From Bacteroidales bacterium (lineage in GTDB: Bacteria; Bacteroidota; Bacteroidia; Bacteroidales; UBA932), in assembly GCA_017550655.1 (NCBI GenBank), contig JAFZOK010000018.1, positions 186,001-250,000 on the forward strand: a DNA stretch of 64,000 bases. Direction: 5' to 3'. Positions 41,146 to 49,260 of the stretch are shown here, piece by piece. Under the pieces are notes generated by a model, which made no database searches, was not told the DNA's origin, and worked only from the letters and a program-made list of their open reading frames with translations. Within the stretch, counting starts at the first letter, position 1; every line of letters starts with the position of its first letter. The position numbers and the translations under genes are program-made.

Positions 41146-42546
41146 ATGAAGAACAAGTACATCAATTTGGTTGAGCAGACTTTTGACTGGCCACAGGCCG
41201 AATTCAGAGTAGAAGACGGCAATCTTTTCTTCCACGATATTCCTATGATGGATGTGATAGACCAGTACGGGACACCGCTCAAAATCACCTATCTTCCCAA
41301 GATATCGAGCCAGATTCAGAGGGCTAAGAGAATGTTCAATGTGGCGATGGCCAAGGTAGATTACAAGGGCAGCTACCATTATTGCTACTGCACCAAGAGT
41401 TCCCATTTTGCCTTCGTTCTCCAGGAGGCCCTCAAGAACGACATTCATCTGGAAACATCATCCGCATTTGATTTCAATCTTGTGGATGCCCTTTATGATG
41501 AGGGAATTATAGACAAGAACATTGTGATTGTCTGCAACGGCTACAAGAGAGATACCTATATTGAGAACATTGCCGCCAAGTGCAATGACGGTTGGAAGAA
41601 CATCATTCCGATTCTGGACAACATGAGCGAATTCGACGATCTGGACAAGACGATCAACGCCCCTACCAGCATAGGAATCCGCATTGCTTCCGAAGAGGAG
41701 CCGAAGTTCGAGTTCTATACTTCCAGGCTCGGCATAAGGTATTCGGATATTGTTCCTTTCTACAAGACAAAGATTGCCAAAAGCAGCAAATTCTCGCTGA
41801 AAATGCTGCATTTCTTCATCAATACCGGTATAAAGGACAACGCTTACTATTGGAACGAATTGTCCAAGTGCGTTAACGTATATTGCGACCTGAAGGCAGT
41901 TTGCCCTGACTTGGATTCCCTGAATATCGGTGGCGGTTTCCCTATTAAGTCTTCTCTTGTGGATGATTATGATTACGAGTACATGACAGAGGAGGTAATT
42001 TCCCAGATCAAGACTATATGCAACCAGAGAGGCGTCGCCGAGCCTCAGATATTCTCCGAGTTCGGAAGTTTCACGGTTGGTGAAAGCGGAGCAACAATCT
42101 TCCAGGTACTTGACGTTAAGCAGCAGAACGACCGCGAGAGATGGTATATGATAGACAGTTCGTTCATGACTACCCTTCCAGATATCTGGGGAATCAAGAA
42201 GAGATTCATAATGCTTCCTATCAACAAGTGGGAAAACCAGTACCAGAGAGTGTTCCTTGGCGGACTTACCTGTGATTCAGAAGATTATTACAATGCTGAG
42301 GCCCACTCTAATGCCATTTTCCTCCCGATTACCGAGGGAAGAAAGGAGGAGGAGCCTCTCTATATCGGTTTCTTCCACACCGGAGCATACCAGGAGTCCA
42401 TTGCCGGTTACGGAGGAATCCAGCACTGTCTTATTCCTGCTCCAAAGCACGTCATCATAGACAAGGACGCAACCGGAGACTATACAACCAAGCTCTTTAG
42501 CAAGGAACAGAGTTACAAGAGCATGCTCAAGATACTCGGATACTAA
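41146..42546 (+). CDS. Short-form arginine decarboxylase-like PLP enzyme (fold III)
   Basis: 466 residues. A fold-III (alanine racemase-like) PLP decarboxylase: the PLP-binding Lys is Lys84 in 'YHYCYCTKSSHFAFV'; 'SLNIGGGFPIKSSL' is the phosphate-binding Gly loop; 'EFGSFTVGESGA' and 'LGGLTCDSEDYY' hold the C-terminal active-site residues including the conserved Cys/Asp. The SpeA biosynthetic form is about 630 residues; the roughly 465-residue form is typical for Bacteroidota and makes agmatine from arginine for polyamines. Substrate is inferred from family, and lysine/ornithine relatives cannot be excluded. Co-transcribed with the SpoU methyltransferase (1-base gap). Confidence 0.85.
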   Translation: MKNKYINLVEQTFDWPQAEFRVEDGNLFFHDIPMMDVIDQYGTPLKITYLPKISSQIQRAKRMFNVAMAKVDYKGSYHYCYCTKSSHFAFVLQEALKNDIHLETSSAFDFNLVDALYDEGIIDKNIVIVCNGYKRDTYIENIAAKCNDGWKNIIPILDNMSEFDDLDKTINAPTSIGIRIASEEEPKFEFYTSRLGIRYSDIVPFYKTKIAKSSKFSLKMLHFFINTGIKDNAYYWNELSKCVNVYCDLKAVCPDLDSLNIGGGFPIKSSLVDDYDYEYMTEEVISQIKTICNQRGVAEPQIFSEFGSFTVGESGATIFQVLDVKQQNDRERWYMIDSSFMTTLPDIWGIKKRFIMLPINKWENQYQRVFLGGLTCDSEDYYNAEAHSNAIFLPITEGRKEEEPLYIGFFHTGAYQESIAGYGGIQHCLIPAPKHVIIDKDATGDYTTKLFSKEQSYKSMLKILGY

Positions 42547-42547
42547 T

Positions 42548-43303
42548 ATGGAGAATCGTCTTACATCCGCTAAAATCAAGGAGATACGCTCTCTTCAGCA
42601 GAAGAAGTTCCGTTCTTCCCTTTCTCTGTTTGTGGTGGAGGGAGAGAAGATGGTGGAAGAGGCGCTTTCTTCAGGCTTCGAGGTGGAGAGCGTATGGAAA
42701 AGAGATGAAATCGGAGAAGGCAATATGGCCCGTATTTCCTCTCTTTCATCACCTTCCCCTATCCTTGCTGTTCTGAAGCAGAAGAACCTTTCCCTCAGCG
42801 ATATAGACATAAAGAAGGGTGGCCTGTACCTTCTTCTTGACGGAGTGAAAGATCCGGGGAACCTCGGCACCATTATCCGCCTTGCGGACTGGTTTGGGGT
42901 AAGCGCCGTGTTCTGCTCTGAGGATTGCGTGGAACTTTATAATCCGAAGACAGTTCAGGCCACTATGGGTGCAATCTTCAGGGTTAAGGTTTGCTACGCT
43001 CCTTTGAATAAGGTGATTGAAATCGCGGAGAATAAAGATATTCCGGCATTCGGTACTTTCCTGGATGGAAAACCGATTTCAGATGAATTCTATAAAGGAA
43101 TAGATGCCGGGGGGCTGGTTGTACTTGGCAGCGAATCCTTCGGCATTTCAGCGGAGGTTTCCGGTCTTATTCCAAAGGACAGGCATATACTGATTCCGTC
43201 ATTCGACAAGAAGGGCAATGTGAGAAAAGGCGGTCAGGGTTCCGAGTCTCTGAATGTTGCAACGGCCTGTGCAGCAATTCTTTCTCTGATCAGGGCCAGA
43301 TAG
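42548..43303 (+). CDS. SpoU/TrmH-family RNA 2'-O-methyltransferase
   Basis: 251 residues. An N-terminal substrate-binding domain (about 1-90, 'KIKEIRSLQQKKFRSSLSLF', 'VVEGEKMVEEAL') is followed by a SPOUT knot with all three motifs: 'LDGVKDPGNLGTIIRLADWFG', 'LVVLGSESFGIS' and 'ESLNVATACAAIL'. It methylates the 2'-OH of a ribose in tRNA or 23S rRNA using SAM. It starts one base after the arginine decarboxylase stop (TAATATG) and ends one base from the convergent ABC-F gene. Confidence 0.92.
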   Translation: MENRLTSAKIKEIRSLQQKKFRSSLSLFVVEGEKMVEEALSSGFEVESVWKRDEIGEGNMARISSLSSPSPILAVLKQKNLSLSDIDIKKGGLYLLLDGVKDPGNLGTIIRLADWFGVSAVFCSEDCVELYNPKTVQATMGAIFRVKVCYAPLNKVIEIAENKDIPAFGTFLDGKPISDEFYKGIDAGGLVVLGSESFGISAEVSGLIPKDRHILIPSFDKKGNVRKGGQGSESLNVATACAAILSLIRAR

Positions 43304-43304
43304 T

Positions 43305-45209
43305 CTAGGAGGAAATCTCCATCCATTTTTCAAGTTTGGAATCCCGTTCATCCTTGAGACGGGAGTATTCCTTCGAGAGTTTTTCAACGTCCTCTGCGCT
43401 GACAGGAGATGACAGCGCATGCTCTATATCTGCAATCTTGAAGTCCAGCTCAGCGATTTCGTTTTCCAGTTTTTCAACCTCTTTTCTGCGTCGCCTCTCT
43501 TCCTTGCTCTCCGCCCTGGCCTGCTGGGAGTCCTTGATCTGGACTGGCTTTTCTTCCACTTTCTTCTCTTCCTTGACTGGAGCCGGTGCCGCGAGAAGGT
43601 CTTTCTTGAGGTGTTCCAGATAGGTCTCAATTCCGCCAAGATGCTCCTTGACCTTTCCGTCCCTGAACTCGTAGGCCTTGTCTACCAGACCGTTGAGGAA
43701 GTCTCTGTCGTGAGATACAATAATCAGCGTGCCGTCATATTTCAGCAGAGCCTGCTTGAGGATTTCCTTGCTCTGGATATCCATGTGGTTTGTAGGCTCG
43801 TCCAGTGCAAGAAGATTGTATGGCTTCAGTATGAGTTTGGCCATTGCAAGCCGGGCCCTTTCTCCTCCGCTCAGGACCGCTACCTTCTTGTCCACGTCCT
43901 CTCCCTTGAATAGAAATGCGCCGAGCAAATCTCTCAGCCTCTGGCGGTATTCTCCCGGAGCGGCATTCTCCAGAGTGGAATAGACAGTTTCGTTCTTGTC
44001 CAGTATATCTTCCTGATTTTGGGCGTAATAGCCAAGAGCAACATTGTAGCCGTGCTCGGATTTTCCAGCCAATGGATCAAGTTCTCCGATGACAACCCTC
44101 ATCATTGTGGTCTTTCCCTCTCCGTTTCTTCCTACAAAAGCCACCTTCTCCCCTCTTTCTATCGTTATGTTAATCCTGGATGCAACAGTCTTTTGGGGAT
44201 ATCCGATAACAAGATCTTCCGAGCGGAAAACCACCTGGCCGCTTCGCGGAGCCGGAGGAAACTTTACGGTCATTGTGGCCTTGTCTTCCAGATCCACCTC
44301 GATCCTTTCCAGTTTGTCCAGGGCTTTGATGCGGCTCTGGACCTGGTTGCTCTTGGTGGCCTTGTAGCGGAACCTTTCTATGAACTCCTCGGTTTTTTCT
44401 ATCATCCTCTGCTGGTTCTCGTATGCGGACCGCTGCTGCTCCATCCTTTCCTTGCGGAGTATCTTGTACTGTGAATACGGAACCTTGTAATCGTGGATCT
44501 TTCCGAGCATTATCTCGATTGTGCGGCTCGTGGTGCTGTCCAGGAACTTGCGGTCGTGGGATATCAGAAGGACTGATCCGCGGAAGGTTTTCAGATAGTT
44601 TTCGAACCACTGGATGGATTCAATGTCCAGATGGTTTGTGGGCTCGTCAAGAAGCAGGCTGTCCGGCTTTGAAAGAAGGATCTTGGCAAGCTCGATTCTC
44701 ATGTTCCACCCCTGGCTGAGTTCCCGTGTCGGGCGGTTGAATTCTTCCGGCTTGAAGCCGAGTCCAATAAGGACTTTCTCCGCCTGGCTTGCCGGAGGCT
44801 CGCTTTCCATCATCGCCACCCTATCCTGGATGTTGTTCAGTTCAACGATTAGATTGTTGTATGCATTGGACTGGTAATCTGTCCTTTCTGATAGTTGTGC
44901 GGTTATCTCGTCAATCCTGTCGTGGAGTGCAAACAGCCCGTCAAAGGCTTTCATCGCCTCTTCCATCACGGTCTTGTCCTTGGCGTGGGACATCATCTGC
45001 GGAAGATAGCCTATCCGCTCCCCTCTTGTCTTTGTAATGTTCCCCGATGTGGGAGACACTTCGCCGAGTATGAGTTTCAGGAGTGTCGATTTGCCGGCCC
45101 CGTTCTTTCCGACAAGGCCGATTTTCTCGTTGTCCGAGATATGTAGGCTGATATGGTCCAGGAGTGTGAACGCTCCCCAGGAAAGAGTCAGGTCGTTGAC
45201 GGTTATCAT
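43305..45209 (-). CDS. ABC-F family ATPase (Uup-like)
   Basis: 634 residues from ATG 45207-45209, preceded by GGAGAA, an unusually good ribosome site here. Two ABC domains: Walker A 'GKNGAGKSTLLKL' and 'GRNGEGKTTMM', signatures 'LSQGWNMRIELAKIL' and 'LSGGERARLAMAKL', with 'LLLDEPTNHLD' and 'LALDEPTNHMD'. The first signature is LSQGW rather than LSGGQ. The linker is long and basic, and a C-terminal coiled coil (about 560-634) follows a Lys/Glu-rich segment, as in Uup. ABC-F proteins act on stalled ribosomes. The ATG overlaps the tatC stop. Confidence 0.9.
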   Translation of the reverse strand: MITVNDLTLSWGAFTLLDHISLHISDNEKIGLVGKNGAGKSTLLKLILGEVSPTSGNITKTRGERIGYLPQMMSHAKDKTVMEEAMKAFDGLFALHDRIDEITAQLSERTDYQSNAYNNLIVELNNIQDRVAMMESEPPASQAEKVLIGLGFKPEEFNRPTRELSQGWNMRIELAKILLSKPDSLLLDEPTNHLDIESIQWFENYLKTFRGSVLLISHDRKFLDSTTSRTIEIMLGKIHDYKVPYSQYKILRKERMEQQRSAYENQQRMIEKTEEFIERFRYKATKSNQVQSRIKALDKLERIEVDLEDKATMTVKFPPAPRSGQVVFRSEDLVIGYPQKTVASRINITIERGEKVAFVGRNGEGKTTMMRVVIGELDPLAGKSEHGYNVALGYYAQNQEDILDKNETVYSTLENAAPGEYRQRLRDLLGAFLFKGEDVDKKVAVLSGGERARLAMAKLILKPYNLLALDEPTNHMDIQSKEILKQALLKYDGTLIIVSHDRDFLNGLVDKAYEFRDGKVKEHLGGIETYLEHLKKDLLAAPAPVKEEKKVEEKPVQIKDSQQARAESKEERRRRKEVEKLENEIAELDFKIADIEHALSSPVSAEDVEKLSKEYSRLKDERDSKLEKWMEISS

Positions 45210-45988
45210 TTCTCCGCTTCCTCCTTTTCCTCTTTCTTTTCCCTGCACATCATTATGCTGACCTCATAAAGGCCGTAAAGCGGAAGTCCCACGGCCATAA
45301 GCGTGAACGGGTCTCCGGTTGGAGTTATGATTGCGGCAATTATGAGCAGGATCACAAAAGCATGCCTGCGGTATTTCTTGAGCGTATGCTTGTAAATGAG
45401 TCCGAATTTGGAAAGCAGGGCGGCAACCGTAGGAAGCTCGAATACAGCGCCCAGAATCAGGATCAGGGAGAAGAATGTGGAAATGTATGACCTCAGCGAT
45501 ATCTGGTTTGCCACGTCACCCATTACCTGATATGTTCCCAGGAATCTGACAGTCAGAGGGAAAAGAAGGAAATAACCAACCAGTACCCCAAGATAGAAGA
45601 ACACGGCGGCAAAGGAGAATGCCCTGACTGCAGCCCTCTTTTCCTTTGGGTAAAGGGCGGGACTGACGAATGTCCATATCTGGTAAAGAATTATCGGGGT
45701 GCAGACCACAAGCGCAAAATAGAAGGAAGTGCTTATGTGTATGAAGAACTGCGCCGGCAGGTCTATGTTTATGACATTCAGCTTGAAAGGCCCGAGCGTA
45801 TCCTGGTGCAGCGCGCCCAGGATCCGGTCCACAAACCTGTACAGAACAAAGTTGTCGTCTGTGGGAGCGAATACGATGCCGAACATGAAATCCTTGAAGA
45901 TGAAGAACACTATGGCTGCCCCTAAAAGGATAAGAGCTGAACGGAAGAGTACCTTCCTCAGCTCATCCAAATGCTCCCAGAATGTCAT
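45206..45988 (-). CDS. tatC: Sec-independent protein translocase TatC
   Basis: 260 residues from ATG 45986-45988, starting with the typical 'MTFWEHLDELRKVLFRS' (a TTG at 46003 is an alternative, adding five residues). Six transmembrane helices are visible, with 'FVSPALYPKEKRAAV' in the first cytoplasmic loop and 'YRRHAFVILLIIAAIITPTGDPF' near the end. TatC recognises twin-arginine signals. With TatA just upstream it makes a minimal two-component Tat system. It overlaps the ABC-F start. Confidence 0.95.
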   Translation of the reverse strand: MTFWEHLDELRKVLFRSALILLGAAIVFFIFKDFMFGIVFAPTDDNFVLYRFVDRILGALHQDTLGPFKLNVINIDLPAQFFIHISTSFYFALVVCTPIILYQIWTFVSPALYPKEKRAAVRAFSFAAVFFYLGVLVGYFLLFPLTVRFLGTYQVMGDVANQISLRSYISTFFSLILILGAVFELPTVAALLSKFGLIYKHTLKKYRRHAFVILLIIAAIITPTGDPFTLMAVGLPLYGLYEVSIMMCREKKEEKEEAEK

Positions 45989-46015
45989 GTTCTTCTCTGC
46001 CAAGGGGAAGAAGTG

Positions 46016-46240
46016 TTAGTTCTCGATATCTTTCTTTATATCGTTGAGGGTTGATTTTACTTCATCGTCCTTGATATCGTCTTCAACACCCTTCATGCCG
46101 TCCTTGAAACTCTTGACTCCCTTGCCGATACCTTTCATAAGCTCTGGAATCTTTCTTCCGCCGAAAAGAAGCAGGATGACGAATGCGATAATCAGGATTT
46201 CTCCCCATCCGAAAGAACCGAATAATAGCAGGTTGTACAT
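46016..46240 (-). CDS. tatA: Twin-arginine translocase subunit TatA
   Basis: 74 residues. N-terminal transmembrane helix (about 8-26) followed by '[20 protein letters not shown]', the amphipathic helix and FG-hinge of TatA/E, then an acidic tail ('[18 protein letters not shown]'). TatA oligomers form the pore for folded proteins. Only this one TatA-like subunit and TatC are present, no TatB, as in many Bacteroidota. It has its own complete promoter. Confidence 0.93.
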   Translation of the reverse strand: MYNLLLFGSFGWGEILIIAFVILLLFGGRKIPELMKGIGKGVKSFKDGMKGVEDDIKDDEVKSTLNDIKKDIEN

Positions 46241-46272
46241 AGTATGATGTTTTTATAATTTTCTAATCCGGA

Positions 46273-46302
46273 CAAATTTAATGATTTTTTCCCAGTTCTC
46301 AA
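46273..46302 (-). promoter_or_regulatory. Complete -33/-7 promoter for tatAC
   Basis: Leftward, TTG (46300-46302), a 19-base spacer and TAAATTTG (46273-46280) match the Bacteroidota consensus. The ATG of tatA follows 32 bases later. The -33 element overlaps the stop codon of the thioesterase gene (46299-46301). Confidence 0.72.
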
Positions 46303-46712
46303 TCCTCAGGGAAATATGCCTCGATTTTTTCCAGGAAGGATTTCGGGGCCCTTATCGGTATTCTCTTGTCTGCGCTGATGAAGCCAACAATCACGGTTCC
46401 GTAGCAGATAAGCTCGTCTGCCTGGTTGAATATCCTCTGGTCGAACACCAGTTTTGCCTGTGGCTTCTTTGTCAATGTGGTTACAACTTTCAGAGTATCC
46501 CCCATCCTGGAAGGAAGCTTGAAGTGAATATCCACGCTGACTACCGGGACCATTATGTTTTCCACTTCCATCTTCTCGATAGGAATGCCCAGTTCCTTCA
46601 TCATCTGGTTACGTCCGCATTCAAAGAAACGCACATAATTGGAATGATGGACTATACCCATCTGGTCACATTCGTAATACCTTACATCCAGTTTACATTC
46701 AGAGGTATACAT
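46299..46712 (-). CDS. Hotdog-fold acyl-CoA thioesterase, YbgC/FadM-like
   Basis: 137 residues from ATG 46710-46712, one base after the Ca2+-ATPase stop (TAATATG). 4-hydroxybenzoyl-CoA thioesterase subgroup: 'VRYYECDQMGIVHHSNYVRFFE' segment, with the catalytic Asp of the Dx-M/GxVHHxxY motif, and the C-terminal 'YGTVIVGFIS' strand. It hydrolyses acyl-CoA or acyl-ACP thioesters, probably in the cytosol. YbgC members are linked to envelope phospholipid metabolism. Confidence 0.88.
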   Translation of the reverse strand: MYTSECKLDVRYYECDQMGIVHHSNYVRFFECGRNQMMKELGIPIEKMEVENIMVPVVSVDIHFKLPSRMGDTLKVVTTLTKKPQAKLVFDQRIFNQADELICYGTVIVGFISADKRIPIRAPKSFLEKIEAYFPED

Positions 46713-46713
46713 A

Positions 46714-49260
46714 TTATTGAAGGTTTTTGCGGTTAACAAGTCTAATCATCCATCCCATAAACATTACTGTAGAAGTGACTGCAATGAGAATGATCCAGGC
46801 CAGGGCATCCAGTTTGACGGTTCTGAAAAGGTCTCCCGGAACAAACTGGACTATGATAATCTGAAGAATGAAAATCATCGATACAACAAGAAGGAAATTG
46901 CGGTTCTGCCCAAGTTTGTGGAATGGGCCGTTGGACGTTTCCAGGCATCTGGCATTGAAGAGGTTCCACATCTGCATCAACACAAATCCAGTGAAGAAAC
47001 AGCATATAAAGACATCATAATTCTCGCTTCCTTCTCCAGGGCTTCTCATCATAAACATGAATGCGGCAAAGAACATTCCTATTCCGGCAAGCATAATCCT
47101 CTTCCACATCTGTTTTGTGATTATAGAATCGTTGAGCCCTCTAGGCTTTTCCTTCATTACAGCAGGATCCTTTGGCTCGGAAGCCAGGGCCAGGGCGGCC
47201 AGAGTGTCCATAATCAGATTAATCCATAGGATTTGGGTTATGGTCAGAGGATATTCCTGATTCAGGAACAAAGGGCCTGCTATGGCAGTCAGAAGGGCCG
47301 CCACGTTAACGCTCAGCTGGAAGAATATGAATCTCTGGATGTTATGGTAAATGCTCCTTCCCCATTCCACTGCGGTTACCACTGTGGAGATGGAGTCGTC
47401 CAGGATTATGATATCGCTGCTTTCCTTGGCCACGGAAGTTCCACTGCCCATACTCAGGCCCACGTTTGCGTAGTTGAGCGCTGGAGCATCGTTTGTACCG
47501 TCTCCGGTTACGGCAACCACCTCCCCCATTTTCTCCAGAAGCTTCACCAGGCGGACCTTGTCTTCCGGGCGGGCTCTGGACATAACCTTGATCTTCGGTA
47601 TCCTTTTGAGAGCCTCCTCATCTGAGAGGGCGGAGAATTCCGCTCCGGTTATGGAGTTTTCCTCCGGGGTATCATCCTCTTTCCAGAGAGTGGCCTGCCT
47701 TGCTATCTCAATGGCTGTGAGAGAATTGTCTCCTGTTACTATCTTTATCGCGATGCCTGCGCTCTCGCATTTTGCAATTGCCTCGGGAACATCTTCCCTT
47801 ACAGGGTCCTCGATGGCGGCAAAGCCGTCGTAAAGCAATTCTCCACCCGGTACTCCGTGAGCAAAGCAGATGCATCTCATCCCCCTTTTCTGGAATGACT
47901 GAATCCTTTCCAGTTCACTTTCCTTTCCCTCATATCCTTCGCAGAGGGAAAGCACTGTTTCAGGAGATCCTTTCAGAAGCAGGCGCTTTCCTTCCCCGGT
48001 ACTGATGATGGAAGACATGTATTTAAGGTTGGATGAGAACGGAATCCTTTCCAGCACCTCGTAACGGTTCCTTAAGGCCATATAATCATATCCCAGGCCC
48101 TTCAGATAAAGAAGCGTTGCTCCCTCAGTTGGATTGCCGATGAAATTGTCCCCGTCCAGGAAAGCCGTGGAGTTTAGACTTATTGCTATAGCCGTGTCCT
48201 CATTGTTTTTGAGAGTGCATTCCGCCACCTTCATCTTGTTCTGGGTAAGGGTTCCGGTCTTGTCCGTGCAAATTACAGTTGAGGCTCCCATTGTCTCGCA
48301 GGCATGCATTTTCCTTACCAGCGCATTCTGCGCAGTCATTTTGCGCATACTGTATGCCAAAGCAAGTGATATGCTCATAGGAAGTCCCTCAGGCACAGCC
48401 ATTACGATAAGCGTAACAGCCAGCATGAACATTGTAACAAGGTGACTGATTCCTTCCGTTGAAGACAGGTCTAGACCGTTGTGGTACTCATAAATGAAAA
48501 GTGCAACGAATACAAGAATTGAAACCGTTATGCCCACCTTACCTATCTGGGATCCGAGCTTGGAAAGCTGTCTTGTAAGTGGTGTCTGGACTCCCGTGGT
48601 TTCCGCGGCGGCTCTGGCAGTCTTGCCAATCTCCGTGGAGTCTCCCACGGTTTCCACCAGCATCGTGCCCTCTCCCTCGCTGACGGTTGTGCCCCTGTAG
48701 ACCTTGTTCGGGGAATATGCGGTCTTGAATTCGGAAACCGGTTCCGCCTTCTTGCTTGACGGCTTGCTTTCCCCGTTGAGGCTGGATTCGTTCACTTTCA
48801 GGTCAACTGCCTGGACAACAGTTCCGTCCGCAGGAACTTCATCGCCGAGATTGAGGATTATATAGTCTCCGACAACTACTTCGGACTTTGGTATCAGCAC
48901 AACGGCGCTTTCTCCGTTTTCCTTTTGGCGCAATGCCTTAACGGGAGCTTCATCGCTGATTTTGTTAAGAATATCGAATTCCTTTCCGGCTTTTCTCTCG
49001 TTAAGGAAAGAGACCATTGTGGCAAGGATAATCGCGATTATTATACCCGCGCTTTCCAGGAGGGAACCCTTGCCGAAAACCAGTGTTATGGTAAGCGATA
49101 TGGCAGCGGCAATGCTGAGGATTATGATGAGGGGGTCCTTGAACTTTCCCATCAACTGCAGCAGCCAATGCTCCCTCTTTGGAGGAGTGAGCACATTGCT
49201 GCCGTACTTTTGGCGGCTTTCTTCTACTTGCCTGTTATTTAAGCCTCTGAAGGAGTTCAT
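46714..49260 (-). CDS. Calcium-transporting P-type ATPase (P2B-like)
   Basis: 848 residues from ATG 49258-49260 (a TTG one codon upstream is rejected). P-type ATPase: actuator 'LNGESKPSSKKA', the ion-site helix 'AVPEGLPMSISLALAYSMRKM', the phosphorylated Asp in 'CTDKTGTLTQ' (about residue 330), the hinge 'VTGDGTNDAPALNYANVG' (about 580) and the C-terminal helices with 'ILWINLIMDTLAALALASEP'. PEGL and NLIMD fit PMCA-type Ca2+ pumps. It exports Ca2+ (or Mn2+) from the cytosol. It overlaps the end of valS by 26 bases and is followed one base later by the thioesterase gene. Confidence 0.92.
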   Translation of the reverse strand: MNSFRGLNNRQVEESRQKYGSNVLTPPKREHWLLQLMGKFKDPLIIILSIAAAISLTITLVFGKGSLLESAGIIIAIILATMVSFLNERKAGKEFDILNKISDEAPVKALRQKENGESAVVLIPKSEVVVGDYIILNLGDEVPADGTVVQAVDLKVNESSLNGESKPSSKKAEPVSEFKTAYSPNKVYRGTTVSEGEGTMLVETVGDSTEIGKTARAAAETTGVQTPLTRQLSKLGSQIGKVGITVSILVFVALFIYEYHNGLDLSSTEGISHLVTMFMLAVTLIVMAVPEGLPMSISLALAYSMRKMTAQNALVRKMHACETMGASTVICTDKTGTLTQNKMKVAECTLKNNEDTAIAISLNSTAFLDGDNFIGNPTEGATLLYLKGLGYDYMALRNRYEVLERIPFSSNLKYMSSIISTGEGKRLLLKGSPETVLSLCEGYEGKESELERIQSFQKRGMRCICFAHGVPGGELLYDGFAAIEDPVREDVPEAIAKCESAGIAIKIVTGDNSLTAIEIARQATLWKEDDTPEENSITGAEFSALSDEEALKRIPKIKVMSRARPEDKVRLVKLLEKMGEVVAVTGDGTNDAPALNYANVGLSMGSGTSVAKESSDIIILDDSISTVVTAVEWGRSIYHNIQRFIFFQLSVNVAALLTAIAGPLFLNQEYPLTITQILWINLIMDTLAALALASEPKDPAVMKEKPRGLNDSIITKQMWKRIMLAGIGMFFAAFMFMMRSPGEGSENYDVFICCFFTGFVLMQMWNLFNARCLETSNGPFHKLGQNRNFLLVVSMIFILQIIIVQFVPGDLFRTVKLDALAWIILIAVTSTVMFMGWMIRLVNRKNLQ

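Noticed and set aside
46001-46003. TTG start for tatC
   Set aside because: ATG 45988 gives the typical MTFWEHLDEL start; the TTG adds only five residues without family support.
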